A stretch of 64,000 bases of DNA. Origin: Palaemon carinicauda. Taxonomy: Eukaryota > Arthropoda > Malacostraca > Decapoda > Palaemonidae. Every line of letters begins with the position of its first letter. Position 1 is the stretch's first letter. Under the pieces are notes generated by a model, which made no database searches, had not been told where the DNA came from, and was given only the letters and a program-made list of their open reading frames with translations. This document shows, piece after piece, positions 53,162-64,000 of this stretch. A program made the position numbers and the translations under genes. The stretch lies in contig NC_090751.1 in assembly GCF_036898095.1 (NCBI RefSeq), forward strand, positions 46,022,055-46,086,054, given 5' to 3'.

Positions 53162-53425
53162 GTGTGACGGTCTGAACCAACCCCTGGTCTCACAATACTC
53201 CTTTATAATCTGCGCAAGCGCTTACATTACCGTTTGCCAGTGCATACGAGGTTGAAGTTTTATTTTTCTGTAATTTAGCGTGCGCAGCTCAACATTACCG
53301 CTTGCCAGCACATACGAGCTTGATGTTTTATTTTCATGCGAGCGAAGTGAGCTAATGGCGGAAAAGAACCATTATACAATGTCAAGGAGAATTCTGAGAC
53401 CGGGGGATCGTTCAGACCGTGACAC
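53162..53425. mobile_element. MITE with long TIRs and internal minisatellite
   Basis: Left end GTGTGACGGTCTGAACCAAC then CCCTGGTCTCACAATACTCC. The right end read inversely gives GTGTCACGGTCTGAACGATC then CCCCGGTCTCAGAATTCTCC; about 40-bp TIRs, some 85 percent alike by eye. 264 bp. The interior has two tandem units of about 70 bp (GCGCAAGCGCTTACATTACC at 53213, GCGCAGCTCAACATTACC near 53282). No transposase; superfamily undetermined. Confidence 0.75.
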
Positions 53426-53929
53426 CGGGTACAGAGTTTAATCAGGCAACTAGGAGGATTTTGTCTGAATGCTTAACACTGCCAAAACACAAATGGTACA
53501 ATGTTCACTGGATGCTAAATTCAACATGGAGATGTATTCTCTGTATCTATAAAGTCTAACTAAACTATTAACCCTTAGGTTTCACCTGTTTGCTAGTTCT
53601 TGGATGCCTGTATGTTAAAAATATAGTATACGCTTGTACTAATCTTTTAGGGACATACTTTTACTTTACAATGATGTAACACGAAAGCTTAAAATATGAA
53701 AACAACACATTGAAGGGAGTTGAAATAGAGAAATAACAGTGCAGTATATTGTAATAAAAACAATGTACGGTAGGGGAATGATTATATGTGTACGGTGTCT
53801 GTAAAACCTAGAGGGTTATAGGATAACATTAATGTAACTGTACAGTATACTATACAGTATTAGAGCTTAGATTTATTAACATTTCAAAAGGAAGATTTAA
53901 GCAGTACTCATGCTAATGTAGCTGAATAC
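53426..53929. other. Intergenic stretch, nothing recognised
   Basis: No open frame or repeat recognised. Confidence 0.5.
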
Positions 53930-54300
53930 AGTCCTTTTTGGGGTTAATGTGCTGTGTGGTCTTCAAGAGCTTTCCTGTTAAGGCTGGAACAGGGAATCCA
54001 ATACAACATAAAAATACCATAAATATCATCTAACCTGCTCTGGGGCTAGTATATCAATGAGCAAAGTACAGAATCGGTGTGTATAAAGGAGACATACAGG
54101 TTTAGGGTGTGTTAAACTTAATACAGCACCTCCACTGCTGAATATAATCTGGTAACTGATGACAAGTCATCATCGAGAACCAATGCTACTTGTGCGCTAA
54201 CATGTGCCAAGCCGTCATTTTCCATTGTGTCGCCTTGTCGTCAAGATGTTTCCCACTCCGCTCTAGGAAATGGAAAGTCTTTATATACTATTAAGAATAG

Positions 54301-55860
54301 TCAATAGTGATTCCTATTAAGTAAAAGGAACCAAGTTATGATTTAGCTATTCATTATTCTTAGTGATATTGGTATTGCAATTGAGGGGTTCACTTACTGT
54401 TCAAGATTGCTTCCAAACTTTGTTTTGTTTGTTTGTGTGATCTTCTTAATACGATCTATGAAGACATTCACTTGCATCTTTCTTAACAGGACTGAGGTGT
54501 TTAAGTTATTGTAGCTTATCACCTTTCCCATTTTTATTATTCTTTATTCCCCTTTAATTTTAATCATTAGTGTTTTTTTGTAAGTTTGATCCTTTGTTAT
54601 ATAATTTTCATCTAACATAGCCTGCTATATTTCAAGGTTGCCACTGTATAACGACTTTCAGCTTTGGCTTTTAGTCTAGCTTATGTTGCTGATTCCTTTT
54701 AAATAATGTTTATGCTAGCATATCCTGAAGTTTTTTGCATATGCTAGCCTAATTTAAGAATGTTTAATCTAATGATAAGTCACTCCTGAGCTATTATATT
54801 GGTAGCTTTTAGTAGTTAGTTGCCAAAAACATGCCAGCCAATAGGCATTATATCTGAATAGGCTACATTTGAATATGAAATTTATCAATATGAGAGATAA
54901 TGGAAAACTGAATATCCGTTATTTTTATAAGCCTGTTTTTTAAGTATTTTCACTTAGAAGGCATTGTTGGTGAATACACAAACAGATTTGGAGTGGTAAT
55001 GTGCACTCTTTTTCCCCTCAAGGCTTGTTAGAGAAAGGTGGAGGTGCTTGCATGTAGCTAGCCCGTGACTGAATCCTCTTCCTTACCATATTTATTTGAT
55101 ATAGGTATTGGAGGGATATGCATGCTTTTTCTACCCATTGACCTTTTAAGCCATAGGCTCGACTAATACGTTATGTAGTTAGGGTTAGGGAAGAGAATAT
55201 GGGCTAGTTATGGCCCCCTTTCCTTACCCTTCAAATCATCGAATGGGGGACTTGATAGTTACAGGAAAGGGTTAGTCTCCCGAGTCTTTTAGTTTTTCAA
55301 TAGAGTTAGCCTTATCCAAGTCTCATTTCTTTCCTACTTGAAGAGGTAGCTCACATTAGATATGCTCTTACCTTTTCTTACATATCAGCTTTGTAAGCCA
55401 TGGGTTTCAACTATTTTGTAGTTAGGGAAAAGAGGATATCTTAGTTATGGCCCCCTTCTCATACTCTTCGATTTGTTAAAGGGGCCATTATGTTCTTGAT
55501 ATTTAGGTGAAGGGGTTTAGCCTTAGCTAAGCCTCAAACCTTAATAAAGTACTGTACTAGTACAGTAAGGTCCTGGGGGTGTTAAGAGTCCTCTCCTTTG
55601 AGATACTAATAAATAAGTTTTTTAATAGTGGTGGCTGGATTAATCTTGGATCAGTCCGCCGTCTCCAGAGAGAAAAATTCTACTATGAAACTTCTCTCAA
55701 CCTTCCATACCCCTACCGGAGTAGGATGTACGTATTGATGAAGAAAGGTTTGGGACAAGGAGATACAAGGAAATCAGAATTAGGGACACCAATACTGTTA
55801 CCGAAATATCTGGTTGGAAGTATAAATTCACGGAGCGACACAGGTTGAGCCCAGAAAATA
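54301..55860 (+). pseudogene. DIRS-f 5-prime part, decayed (Gag expected)
   Basis: No Gag motif can be read. Contains an imperfect duplication of about 240 bp (55125 and 55370: TAAGCCATAGG / GTAGTTAGGG / TTAGTTATGGCCCCCTT). A plus-strand frame at 55579-55848 (SVRRLQREKFYYETSLNLPY) may be coding from the element, but its domain is unclear. Confidence 0.4.
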
Positions 55861-56281
55861 AGATTTTTAATAGTGAATTCTATTACATATGAATGAAATC
55901 AAGACTAAATGTTGCCAAAGTGGATGTAATAGGCCAGCTAACCATAAATGGTGTCGTGAGGGTGTTACTATCATAACAACTGTTGTGGATTTTGAGGCAT
56001 AGCTTAGGACCTTATAAACTGCCCTTTCTTCTTGCAGTGAATTAATTCTGCCTAGGATAAGGAACCACAAACAGCAGGTTTGAGAGAAAAGAAAATGCCA
56101 TATTTTACCTTTCATTTGGGCGAAGGGATTTGATAAGATCGCAGGTTGCACTATGTATTTACCCAGTAACTTGGAGATCTCATCTGCACAATAACATTGG
56201 ATTCTGCAGTAAGGGGATTTGGTAAAGGAGTCATAGTGTACCAAGGTCCCCTTCAAGCAAAGTCAGTGATCAACTCTTCAG

Positions 56282-56634
56282 TTGCAGGGAGTTCAGGTCA
56301 TTGCTTATTTGTATGACTGGCTAGATGGGGTTGTTACAAAAGAATTTGGCCTCTGGTACACACATCAAGTCTTGCAAGTTCTTCAGGACCTAAGCTTCCA
56401 GATCAACTTTACAAAATCAAGACTAGTTCCAAGGAGGATATTCCAGTGGTTAATATGCCAAAAGGCAATCTCTGCCTTCCAAAAGCATCTCAACAAAGAA
56501 TTCTACACAACGTCAATTTCTTTCTACGGAGTCACTTCTCTTTCAGATGGCAATTGGAGAAGGTTTTGGGCCTTATTCAGTTTGCTTCAATAGTCAATCT
56601 AGTTTTGAAAAACAGGTTAAAGGACCTCAATTAG
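56282..56634 (+). pseudogene. DIRS-f reverse transcriptase, C-terminal half
   Basis: VIAYLYDWLDGVV is the YLDD catalytic box mutated to YLYD; then HQVLQVLQDLSFQINFTKSR and in the next frame LCLPKASQQRILHN and WQLEKVLGLIQFASIVNLVL. These follow the conserved order of DIRS RT after the catalytic motif. The first half (55870-56280) is in several frames. Confidence 0.75.
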
Positions 56635-56759
56635 ATGTGGAGCAGAGCAACTCAGAAAAAGTTTTAAGACAACCAGGCCAAGTTATCAATTAATGCAAAA
56701 GAATTCTCTGGATGTGGACCCAAAACCCCTATACTGTATGGTACATGTTGGTCCCATTA

Positions 56760-57330
56760 ATCTCTCACCATGATATCCATGATCCTTCTATTCAGATGCA
56801 GCCAGGTTAGGTTGGGGAGGTCATTCAGAGGAGACCTATGGGTTCAGGAAATGGTCTTCTCCGTTTGCAACATTTCGCATAAATGTTTTGGAACTGATGG
56901 CGGCCTTCCTGACACCAAATAGCCTTAATCCAAGAAGAAATGTTCATATTAAGATTTTCATAGTCAGCCATGAGGCCGTTTGTTGCCTCAGGATAGAAGT
57001 ATCCTGCTTGAATATTCTAACTGCAGCTATTCTTCCTATTATAAAGTTCCTTCAGGAGAGGGGTCTTTTCCTCTCCCCTTTCATCTTTTATGTTTTCTCT
57101 ATGTACTAGCAGAAGCCCTGTGTAGACAGATAACTCCGGACATACAATGGACCTTGGATCAGAACTTTTTCCAAGAGTTTCTAAAGGCTGTCCTGAATCT
57201 CTGTATAGGCCTGTTTGCAACGAAAGAGGACCACAAGTTTCCGTACGTAGCTTTAAATGTGGATTCTTAGTCAGTGGCAAATGACTCGAACCTGGAGCAG
57301 AACAGATGGCCCTTGATTTATATTTCCTTT
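56760..57330 (+). pseudogene. DIRS-f RNase H and connector
   Basis: FGTDGGLP / MELMAAFLTPNSLNPRRNVH is the helix with catalytic Glu. LAEALCRQITPDIQWTLDQN follows (DALSR motif as EALCR), then CIGLFATKEDHKFPYVALN, the LFAT connector of DIRS, and NRWPLIYI. Spread over three frames. Inactive. Confidence 0.7.
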
Positions 57331-58330
57331 GAGTTTGATTTAAAAGTCTTCAAATACTTAAGGACTTCTCAGGGGCAGCTTTGCTAGTAGCTTCACATTG
57401 GCAAAATAAGCAGTGGTAGCCACTGCTCCATCTTGTGAGGCTGAGGGTACATCCTCTTTGATCAAAACAGCTGCATCAGCGAGTAGGGAGTCAAAATATC
57501 TTTGCTTCTTCCTTTCCGATCCAGAACCTTCATGCTTGGAATTTGCAGGCTGCCAACGCAAGAGCCCGGGTCTTGCTCTTAAAGTAAGGCATTCTAAAAT
57601 GAACGAATGATGCTTGGAATTTCTCTTCCACATAAATAGTAGGGAATTTTCAACTCACGTGACAAATTTTATAGGATGTAAAAGGTCTTCTTCCACCAGA
57701 CAATACCAGTCTCTAGAGAAGGCACGGATGGTCTATGGAGGGATAGGTCTCCATGCAAGATAACCCTGTGCCTTGTGGCTTCCTTTCTGGCCTACCTCTG
57801 AGATAGGAAGTTTAAGCTATTAACATTTTGTCATTTAATCTACAGAGACAGAACCCCTCAAACAGGGTCTGTACGTGGATTTAGACTCAGAAATTTTTCA
57901 CAAGATTGCTCAGTCTTTTTCTTTACAATGACCATCTCCAACAACCCCTTCAGTGTTCTGGCAAAATTGCATAATTCCTCCATTTCCCTTAAAGTTACTC
58001 CAAAAAACAATTTTTCTATAGCATTAGCTTTGGGATTAAGAGTCAGTGAGCTTGCAGCATTACAGAGACATGAGTTTATCATCATCATTCCTGACCATTT
58101 CCTAATTCTAATTCTGGGTCTTCTGTTTGGCCAAAAACAAAAAGCCTCTTCAGAGAGGGAACCTCTTTATATTAGTCTTAAGAGCAATGGTTGGTAACCT
58201 CTGTCCGTAGTCTAGCCAGCAATTATACCTGCAGATATCCACAATCTTGGAAGGTAGTCTATTTGAAAATACCCAGATCAACAAGTCCCTTTTAACAAGG
58301 GTTATCTGTATTCTACTGACCTTCCTTATC
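57331..58330 (+). pseudogene. DIRS-f tyrosine recombinase remnant
   Basis: At 57928-58190 a frame reads NPFSVLAKLHNSSISLKVTP then FSIALALGLRVSELAALQRH, the first-Arg region of DIRS YR (RVSELAAL). His-x-x-Arg and Tyr cannot be found downstream. It lies between RNase H and ICR, the expected place. Confidence 0.65.
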
Positions 58331-58749
58331 AGAGAAAGCTGATCGGCTCTCTATTCCTAAAAACTCCCAATGTGAGAAATTGCTTCCTCATTGGAAAGTT
58401 TTTTTAATATGCAATTTCAGGACAGCTAGAAACTTATGGGTTGGTCTGGGTACAGGGTGTTTATAAGAGACTACCTGAAATAAATCAAAGCATGTGTGTA
58501 TGGTACCCGACTTATTCATGGCACCCATAAGGGGAAATTGTGTAGAAGAGGGTGCACACCAACCAGGTCCCTCAGCAGAAGCATATTGAGAGGCATCTAG
58601 CTTCTCCAAAGTTTTTTTCGTTATGAGGCGACTGTCTGACTTGTTAGTTTTTTCTCACCATTACACAGTGTTATTTAGTAGTTTGCTTGGTTGCAGTCAT
58701 TTGTCCTGTATGGCACACGAGTTCTACTCAGTTATTGCAATGGTATTAG
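58331..58749. other. DIRS-f non-coding part between YR and ICR
   Basis: No reading; consistent with the 3-prime non-coding region seen in family 1. Confidence 0.4.
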
Positions 58750-59215
58750 TCCTAGGAGACCACACAGTACATTGACCCACAAAAACAGAATTTGATGAAG
58801 GAAGAAATTTACTTTTAAGAGCTGCAGTGTGTGATCTCCAGGATTTGATTCTCATTCTGAGTATAGAAGATGGTGGCTTGGCGCAAATTAGTGCTCATAA
58901 AGCATAGTCCCCAGTATTAGTATTGGTTCTCGAGGACTCGTCATTGGTTACCTGATGATTTACAGCATTGGAGGTACTGTGTCAGTTTTAATAGAGCCTA
59001 AACAGTAAGTCTCCTTTATACATGCTGAGTCCTTGCTTTGCACATTGAAACACTGATCATAAAGCAAGAGAGACAATATTTCTTTGGTATTTTTATGTTG
59101 CATTGGATTCCCTGTTTTAGCCTTTCACAGGAAAGGCCTTGGAAACCACACAGCATCTGCCCAAAAATGGGTTTTTCCTTTGTCAAAACCCATTTTGTAG
59201 TTTACCCTATATACA

Positions 59216-60369
59216 ATTGTGTATCATGCCTGATTGGTTAGCTTAATTTTATGACAAAACTAGATGAAACACATCATCAGTTTTGACTTAACGATACCCG
59301 TGTTGCTTCTCTGTTTCTTTATTGGTATTGAACAACTATCTATGATTCCTAGTGCTTTCTTTCTATGTAATTTAGTTATAGTTACAGTATATTGATTTTT
59401 TTATCACCCATCTCATAAGTGATGTATACTGATTTTTTAGGTCTTGTTTGTCCGTTCATTAAAACGAACAGGACATGCTATCGAAATGCATAGAAGATGG
59501 GTTTTACAATTTACCATACTGTACATAATTTCAGATTAGTGTTCCATTTCATATGAAGCATGATCAGTAGCTTAAATTTAAAGTATTTGATAATGTAGAA
59601 ACATTACTTGAATTCATCTAAAATTTCTTCTACTGTACTGCAGCATTTTTGAAGAAATAAAATATAGTGTATTACGAGACTGTAGTGATTAACACCACAG
59701 ATGTACTTTGCTTAGCAAACATTTCTTTTTCCTCTTAGGGTAAAAGAAGTTTATAAATTTCACTTTGTACATGCATTTGATCAATTTATTCTCTTATAGG
59801 AATCCTGCATTTATTTCATTTGTGTTTACAAACCATTTGTCTGCTAGAGTATTATAAACGAATTACGATCCTGTGACGACTCAAATTCAGTCGTAGACCG
59901 AGTCTGGTGCTATGGTAATGATAGAACATTTTATAAACCTTGTGTTTTTTGTAAATAAGGATTCTGAAATGCCCATAAATAAACGTATGAATTCAGTTTA
60001 TGTAAAAAGCTTTACTTGTCTCACACTTGAATTTGTCATGATTGCATAGTTATTGCCATAAATTTATGTCCATGCTCAAGGAATACTTTTGAAATATGTT
60101 TTGGTTATTTGTAAATGGCTGTTATCCTAAATTTATAGTACAATATTAGTTGGAAAAAATTAGCCAATATGCTTTTCAATTCCACCCTGGTGTAAGATTT
60201 TAAACAACTTTGATTCTGTGCTAAGAAATACAACTATTATCATAAATTAATTTATCTGTTATTTTCCACAAGTTATCAAGAGGTTCTTTTAGCACTTGTT
60301 GGAGAATTGGTAATGTTACTCCATTATGTGAATATGTTTGTGGTAGCTTAAGTACAGTTGCTTACTATT
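59216..60369. other. Intergenic stretch, nothing recognised
   Basis: AT-rich; no open frame over 60 codons with motif content. Confidence 0.5.
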
Positions 60370-61625
60370 CAATTTCTATAACACCCATATTATCTAAAGT
60401 TTTTTAACATCATTTGGCAAAACGTCTAAACTGGTTTGCCGAGGATAATCATCTGTTCCCTAGTTTGCAATTTGGCTTATGTAAAGGCCTTAGAGCATGT
60501 GATGCCCTTCTTACAACCTCCAATGCTATACAGAAATCCCTTGATAGATGTCAAGAATTTGTATGACTGGCCTTGATTTTAGTGCTGCCTTTGACCATGT
60601 TAATCACGAGGCCCTTGTTTTCAAACTCAAACAGTTGGGAGTGGGTTGGTTGTTCCTTAGCATTATTATTGAATTTTTAATTAATAGATCGCAAAGAGTT
60701 GTTGATGGGCACCATAGTGAATAAAGGAATGTAATATCAGGTGTTCCTCAGGGTAGCGCTCTTGGCCCGTTACTTTTCATACTAAATACACATGACATAT
60801 GGTTTGACCTAGAAAAAAAGCTTGTTGCATACGCAGATGATGCTACTCTCTTTGCATCAATTCCATCTCCTGAATGTAGATCAGGGGTTGGTGAATCCCT
60901 TAATAGAAATCTAGGTAAAATTAGTGCATGGTGCAAATTATGGAGCATGAAGCTGAATTCTAAAAAAACTCAGTATGATTGCAAGTAGGTTGCGGACAGT
61001 GAGTCCTCAACATTTGGATCTTTGCATTGATAATGTTTCTTCAACTTTTTATGACTTAAAACTTTAGATGTTATTCTTGATAGCAAATTTACTTTTGAGA
61101 AACACATTCGGTCCATCTCTTCTTCAATTGCACAAAAAAATAGTCTTATTGAGAAAGTCTTAAGGTTTTCAGTGATCAATCTATTCTGAAGAAGTATTTT
61201 AATTCTTTCATTCTGCCTTGTTTGGAGTAATGTTCTCCTGTCTGGTCTTCAGCTGCTGATTCTCATCATAATTTATTGGCCAAGAACTTACGGACTATCA
61301 AATTTCTTATTCCTGATCTAGGTATTAATCTCTAGCATCTGTCATTCAGTTAGTTTGCTATGCATGTTGTATACGATTTTTCATAATTCTGACCATCCTT
61401 TGCATTCAGATCTACCCATCATGTATGTAGTGCTAGGCAGACAGTTAGTTCTAACAGTCATGCCCTCTCCATCACAAGACTTAATACTTCACAGAATTCT
61501 AGAAGTTTTATTCCAGCTGGGAATAAATTGTGGAGTGATCTTCCTAATCACGTAGTTGAAACGGAGGAACTTCAAAAGTTCAAACTTGCAGGGAAAGTTT
61601 TTATGCTGAACAGGCTGACATAAGT
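60370..61625 (+). pseudogene. Jockey-like LINE reverse transcriptase, degenerate
   Basis: Plus-strand order of RT blocks over several frames: LAKRLNWFAEDNHLFPSLQF, FDHVNHEALVFKLKQLGV (motif A), NVISGVPQGSALGPLLFI (60730-60780), KKLVAYADDATLFASIPSPE (catalytic YADD, about 60820-60870), ISAWCKLWSMKLNSKKTQ, and at the end SFIPAGNKLWSDLPNHVVET / FKLAGKVF. Multiple stops and indels, no endonuclease. A decayed copy of a non-LTR element. Confidence 0.8.
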
Positions 61626-61899
61626 CTCATTTTATAGTTTATTTATCAAAGAGCTATTTTAAATTGGTGTCCTCTTCCTCATGTAGTTTTGTGTTTACTT
61701 GTAAGTCAATTTGATGCCATATTTCATGATAGAGTGATTATTCATATGGTTTGTATCATGCAATAAGAAATTAAGGGAAATTAAGGTCAAAGCACATATC
61801 GATACAAGTACAGTACATCAACAAAGATAAAAATAGAATAAAAATAAAAAAGTAAAATTTGGAAATCAAATCACCTGAAATTACATATAAAAATCAGAC

Positions 61900-62341
61900 T
61901 ATATATAATTTTAGTGAGACCAGTGTTACTCTATGGACATGACTCATGGTATGACAATGAAACAATCTCCAATAGATTTAATGGATTTGAGAACAAAGCC
62001 CTCAGAAAGATATTGGGAGTTGAATGGCAAGATATTACTAGAAATTAAACTATGAGAGAGATTACTCGAGTGCCATATGAGGATGAGATCATGATGAGGG
62101 GTAGATGGAGATGGTTTGGGTATGCTCTTCGCACTCCCAAAGAGAGGTTAGTTCACCAAACGTTCAGCTGGGCTCCACAAGACACTAGAAGAGTTGGAAA
62201 ACCCAAGCCTACATTGCTGAGGACTATGAAGCACGAAGTATGAGATGATGAATGGAGAACTATTGAATTAAAAGCTCAAGATAGAGATGACTGGCGAAAT
62301 CTAATCAAGGCTCTTTGCGTCAATAGGCATAGGAGGAGATG
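61900..62341 (+). pseudogene. RTE-like LINE C-terminal fragment
   Basis: Reads VRPVLLYGHDSWYDNETISN, FENKALRKILGVEWQDITRN, stop, MREITRVPYEDEIMMRGRWR WFGYALRTP, then WAPQDTRRVGKPKPTLLRTM and DRDDWRNLIKALCVN. LLYGxExW to LRRILGxxWxD to RRLRWxGHxLRMP is the conserved tail of RTE-group LINE proteins. It ends CATAGGAGGAGATGAT immediately before a (TA)n tract. Confidence 0.8.
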
Positions 62342-62345
62342 ATTA

Positions 62346-62422
<77 letters not shown>

Positions 62423-62446
62423 ATATCTATTATATATATATATATC
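62341..62446. repeat. (TA)n microsatellite at a LINE 3-prime end
   Basis: About 100 bp of TA with small interruptions, directly after the LINE 3-prime end (GGAGGAGATGATTATATA). Confidence 0.9.
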
Positions 62447-62948
62447 TTTCCGGTAACACTTGGTGGCATTGCCAGACCTATAACTACTGTCTCTCCCAGT
62501 GTCTCGATAGGAGGGAGAGAGAATAGTCATATCCTGGTGAGATTGGTTGTAGTTAGGAAAGGAGCAGGGGGTGGAAAGGGTTGCATTTGTGTGTCCATAT
62601 CTATCTAAATTGTTAGCCGTCATTTTTGTGTGGTCAAATACACTAGTAATAGCCTAACAATAATGAGTAGAAAAAATAAGTTTGATAATATGAATCAAAG
62701 GGATAACACTGCATTGTGTGTGTGCAAAATTACTTTATTTATTTTTTTGTTTTCTGGAATACTGTCGTAAAACGAATATAGTGATTGTCCCTGCACACAT
62801 ACCTCAGATGTGAGTTAGTGGGAGAGAGGTACAAATTAATAGTCCAATATACAATACAATAATTGCATATTACACAAGGAAGGCTTTCTTTCAAGCAACT
62901 GATGGATGTTAAGGTTGGAGAAAGTCTAAATTACTCCTGATATAATGC
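62447..62948. other. Intergenic stretch
   Basis: No gene or repeat end recognised. Confidence 0.5.
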
Positions 62949-63052
<104 letters not shown>

Positions 63053-63084
63053 AAATTTCCAATTAAAGAATAATCAAACCACAA

Positions 63085-63310
63085 ACCTTGGCTAATGCTA
63101 GCTAGTACAGTGGTAACGTGTCCGTCTAGCATTCGCATGGCAGCAGATCGATCCCCGCTGGGACTGTGAGTTTAAGCTGTTTACTGGTGAGGCAACTGCT
63201 GTGGTTGGGCACCACACCGGGGGATTGGGCTTGCCCGGCTGACGTTCTGGTGAGCATCTATTCAGATGGAATTGGAACTGAAACCAGACACCTTTAACCT
63301 TCAAGTACTT
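63085..63310 (+). mobile_element. tRNA-derived SINE
   Basis: ACAGTGGTAACGTGTCCGTC resembles a pol III A box (TGGTAACGTG) and AGCAGATCGATCCCCGCTGG a B box (GATCGATCCCC), at tRNA-like spacing (about 40 bp). A tRNA-unrelated body (GGGGGATTGGGCTTGCCCGG) follows. The clover-leaf is incomplete, so it is not a tRNA gene. It is oriented plus. Confidence 0.65.
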
Positions 63311-64000
63311 AATCCCTAGCTAATATTATCATTATCAGGTATTTTTGTAGTGAATTACATGACAATGTAACCTAGGAAAAAAAACTAGTTTCTTATAGAT
63401 AAAATTACGCTCTCTTAAAAAATGACACTCGTTTCCGTCGCAAATGAATAGTTTCAGAAATATATATACATCTATATCCTACGATAATGGGGGACCCCCA
63501 GCGGGAACTCGGGGTTTTGGGTGGGGAAAACATACTGGGGATTCTGGGGAAACGATATATAATTGTTTTCCTATGGTAAATAACGTGAATTAACCGAATT
63601 TGATGTTCATTTCAATCGGAAACAAACAGATCAACCAATTCGGATAACTTTGAGTTGCACGGTGTCACTTCTCTTACGAACGAACGATAACATTAGCAAC
63701 GTTACCAATAACACACAGTGTTACCAACGTTGACGTATGGTACACAGAGTTACCAACGGCACGCTGACATTACTAACGATAGTAATAATAGATATTTCCA
63801 TATGTATTTTAAATTTCTCCATATAAGTTTTACTCAATATATAAAAAGTACAAAAAGGGCACAGAACCTAACAAACCCACCTAACCTAGCCTAGTAGTAT
63901 GACAGGTCACAAAATAACATTTGATCTACATCGGACGTTGGCAGCACTGGTTACTGTATTTTTTCATAACACAATCTTTGTAACGGCGCCTCCAAAGTTT
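63311..64000. other. Window end, no gene recognised
   Basis: At 63486-63560 a GC-rich patch (GGGGGACCCCCAGCGGG, GGGGTTTTGGGTGGGG) looks like the end of an unidentified repeat. At 63690-63770 the word GTTACCAACG and variants occur four times. Nothing coding. Confidence 0.45.

Larger units (their letters stand above)
53930..59215 (+). mobile_element. DIRS-f: third DIRS family, degenerate, with both ITRs and ICR
   Basis: Left ITR about 53930-54300 (TTTTTGGGGTTAATGTGCTG, GAACAGGGAATCCAATACAA, GTATAAAGGAGACATAC) is inverted at about 58830-59215 (complement of GAACAGGGAATCCAATGCAA, GTATAAAGGAGACTTAC). The ICR at about 58750-58842 reads GACCACACAGTACATTGACC (inverse of the left outer end) then TTGATGAAGGAAGAAA to CTGCAGTGTGTG (inverse of the right outer end). 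Coding in between is on the plus strand and broken. About 5.3 kb. Confidence 0.8.

Noticed and set aside
63095..63165. Functional tRNA gene
   Set aside because: A and B box-like words present, but stems do not pair properly and a SINE body follows.

Overview
This is eukaryotic nuclear DNA, AT-rich and intron-bearing, most likely from a decapod crustacean. Three things point that way: several families of DIRS1-like tyrosine-recombinase retrotransposons, long (CT)n, (GA)n and (TA)n tracts, and a mix of Jockey-like and RTE-like LINEs, Tigger, hAT and piggyBac-type elements. The species cannot be fixed from the sequence. I see only one clearly functional host gene.

Region 1 (1-30.9 kb) is a nested, segmentally duplicated array. 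Two non-coding host-like segments recur: A (copies at 204, 3239, 26020 and 29660) and D (copies at 5991, 10317, 16190 and 25231). They are interleaved with minus-strand DIRS copies (a to d) whose terminal inverted repeats (ITRs) and internal complementary region (ICR) can be read directly. DIRS-d (17811-25230) is the most complete. It interrupts one D copy cleanly, has lost its reverse transcriptase, keeps an open tyrosine recombinase (YR) frame, and is itself broken by a deletion-derivative Tigger transposon flanked by a TA duplication. Copies b and c also keep an open YR frame. The D4/A3 junction at 26019 is an apparent empty site for the DIRS insertions seen at the same point elsewhere. A4 holds candidate host exons on the minus strand whose splice sites have decayed in the other copies.

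Region 2 (31.4-39.1 kb) holds a very degraded DIRS, a minus-strand RTE-like LINE, and a second DIRS family (DIRS-e). DIRS-e has recognisable Gag, RT, RNase H and YR, a candidate 79-nt Gag intron, and a duplicated CCAAT-bearing segment upstream.

Region 3 (43.3-51.1 kb, plus strand) is a NUDT14-like Nudix hydrolase gene. Five coding exons with GT-AG boundaries join in phase to a 210-residue UDP-sugar diphosphatase. Its introns contain a hAT element with a nested RTE tail and a piggyBac-type MITE. An upstream segment with RFX X-box and ETS motifs may be its promoter.

Region 4 (53.1-64 kb) is mobile-element debris: a new-looking MITE, a third DIRS family (DIRS-f, plus strand, with both ITRs and an ICR), a Jockey-like LINE, an RTE-like LINE ending in (TA)n, and a tRNA-derived SINE. 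No bacterial genes, CRISPR arrays, rRNA or intact tRNA genes are visible.
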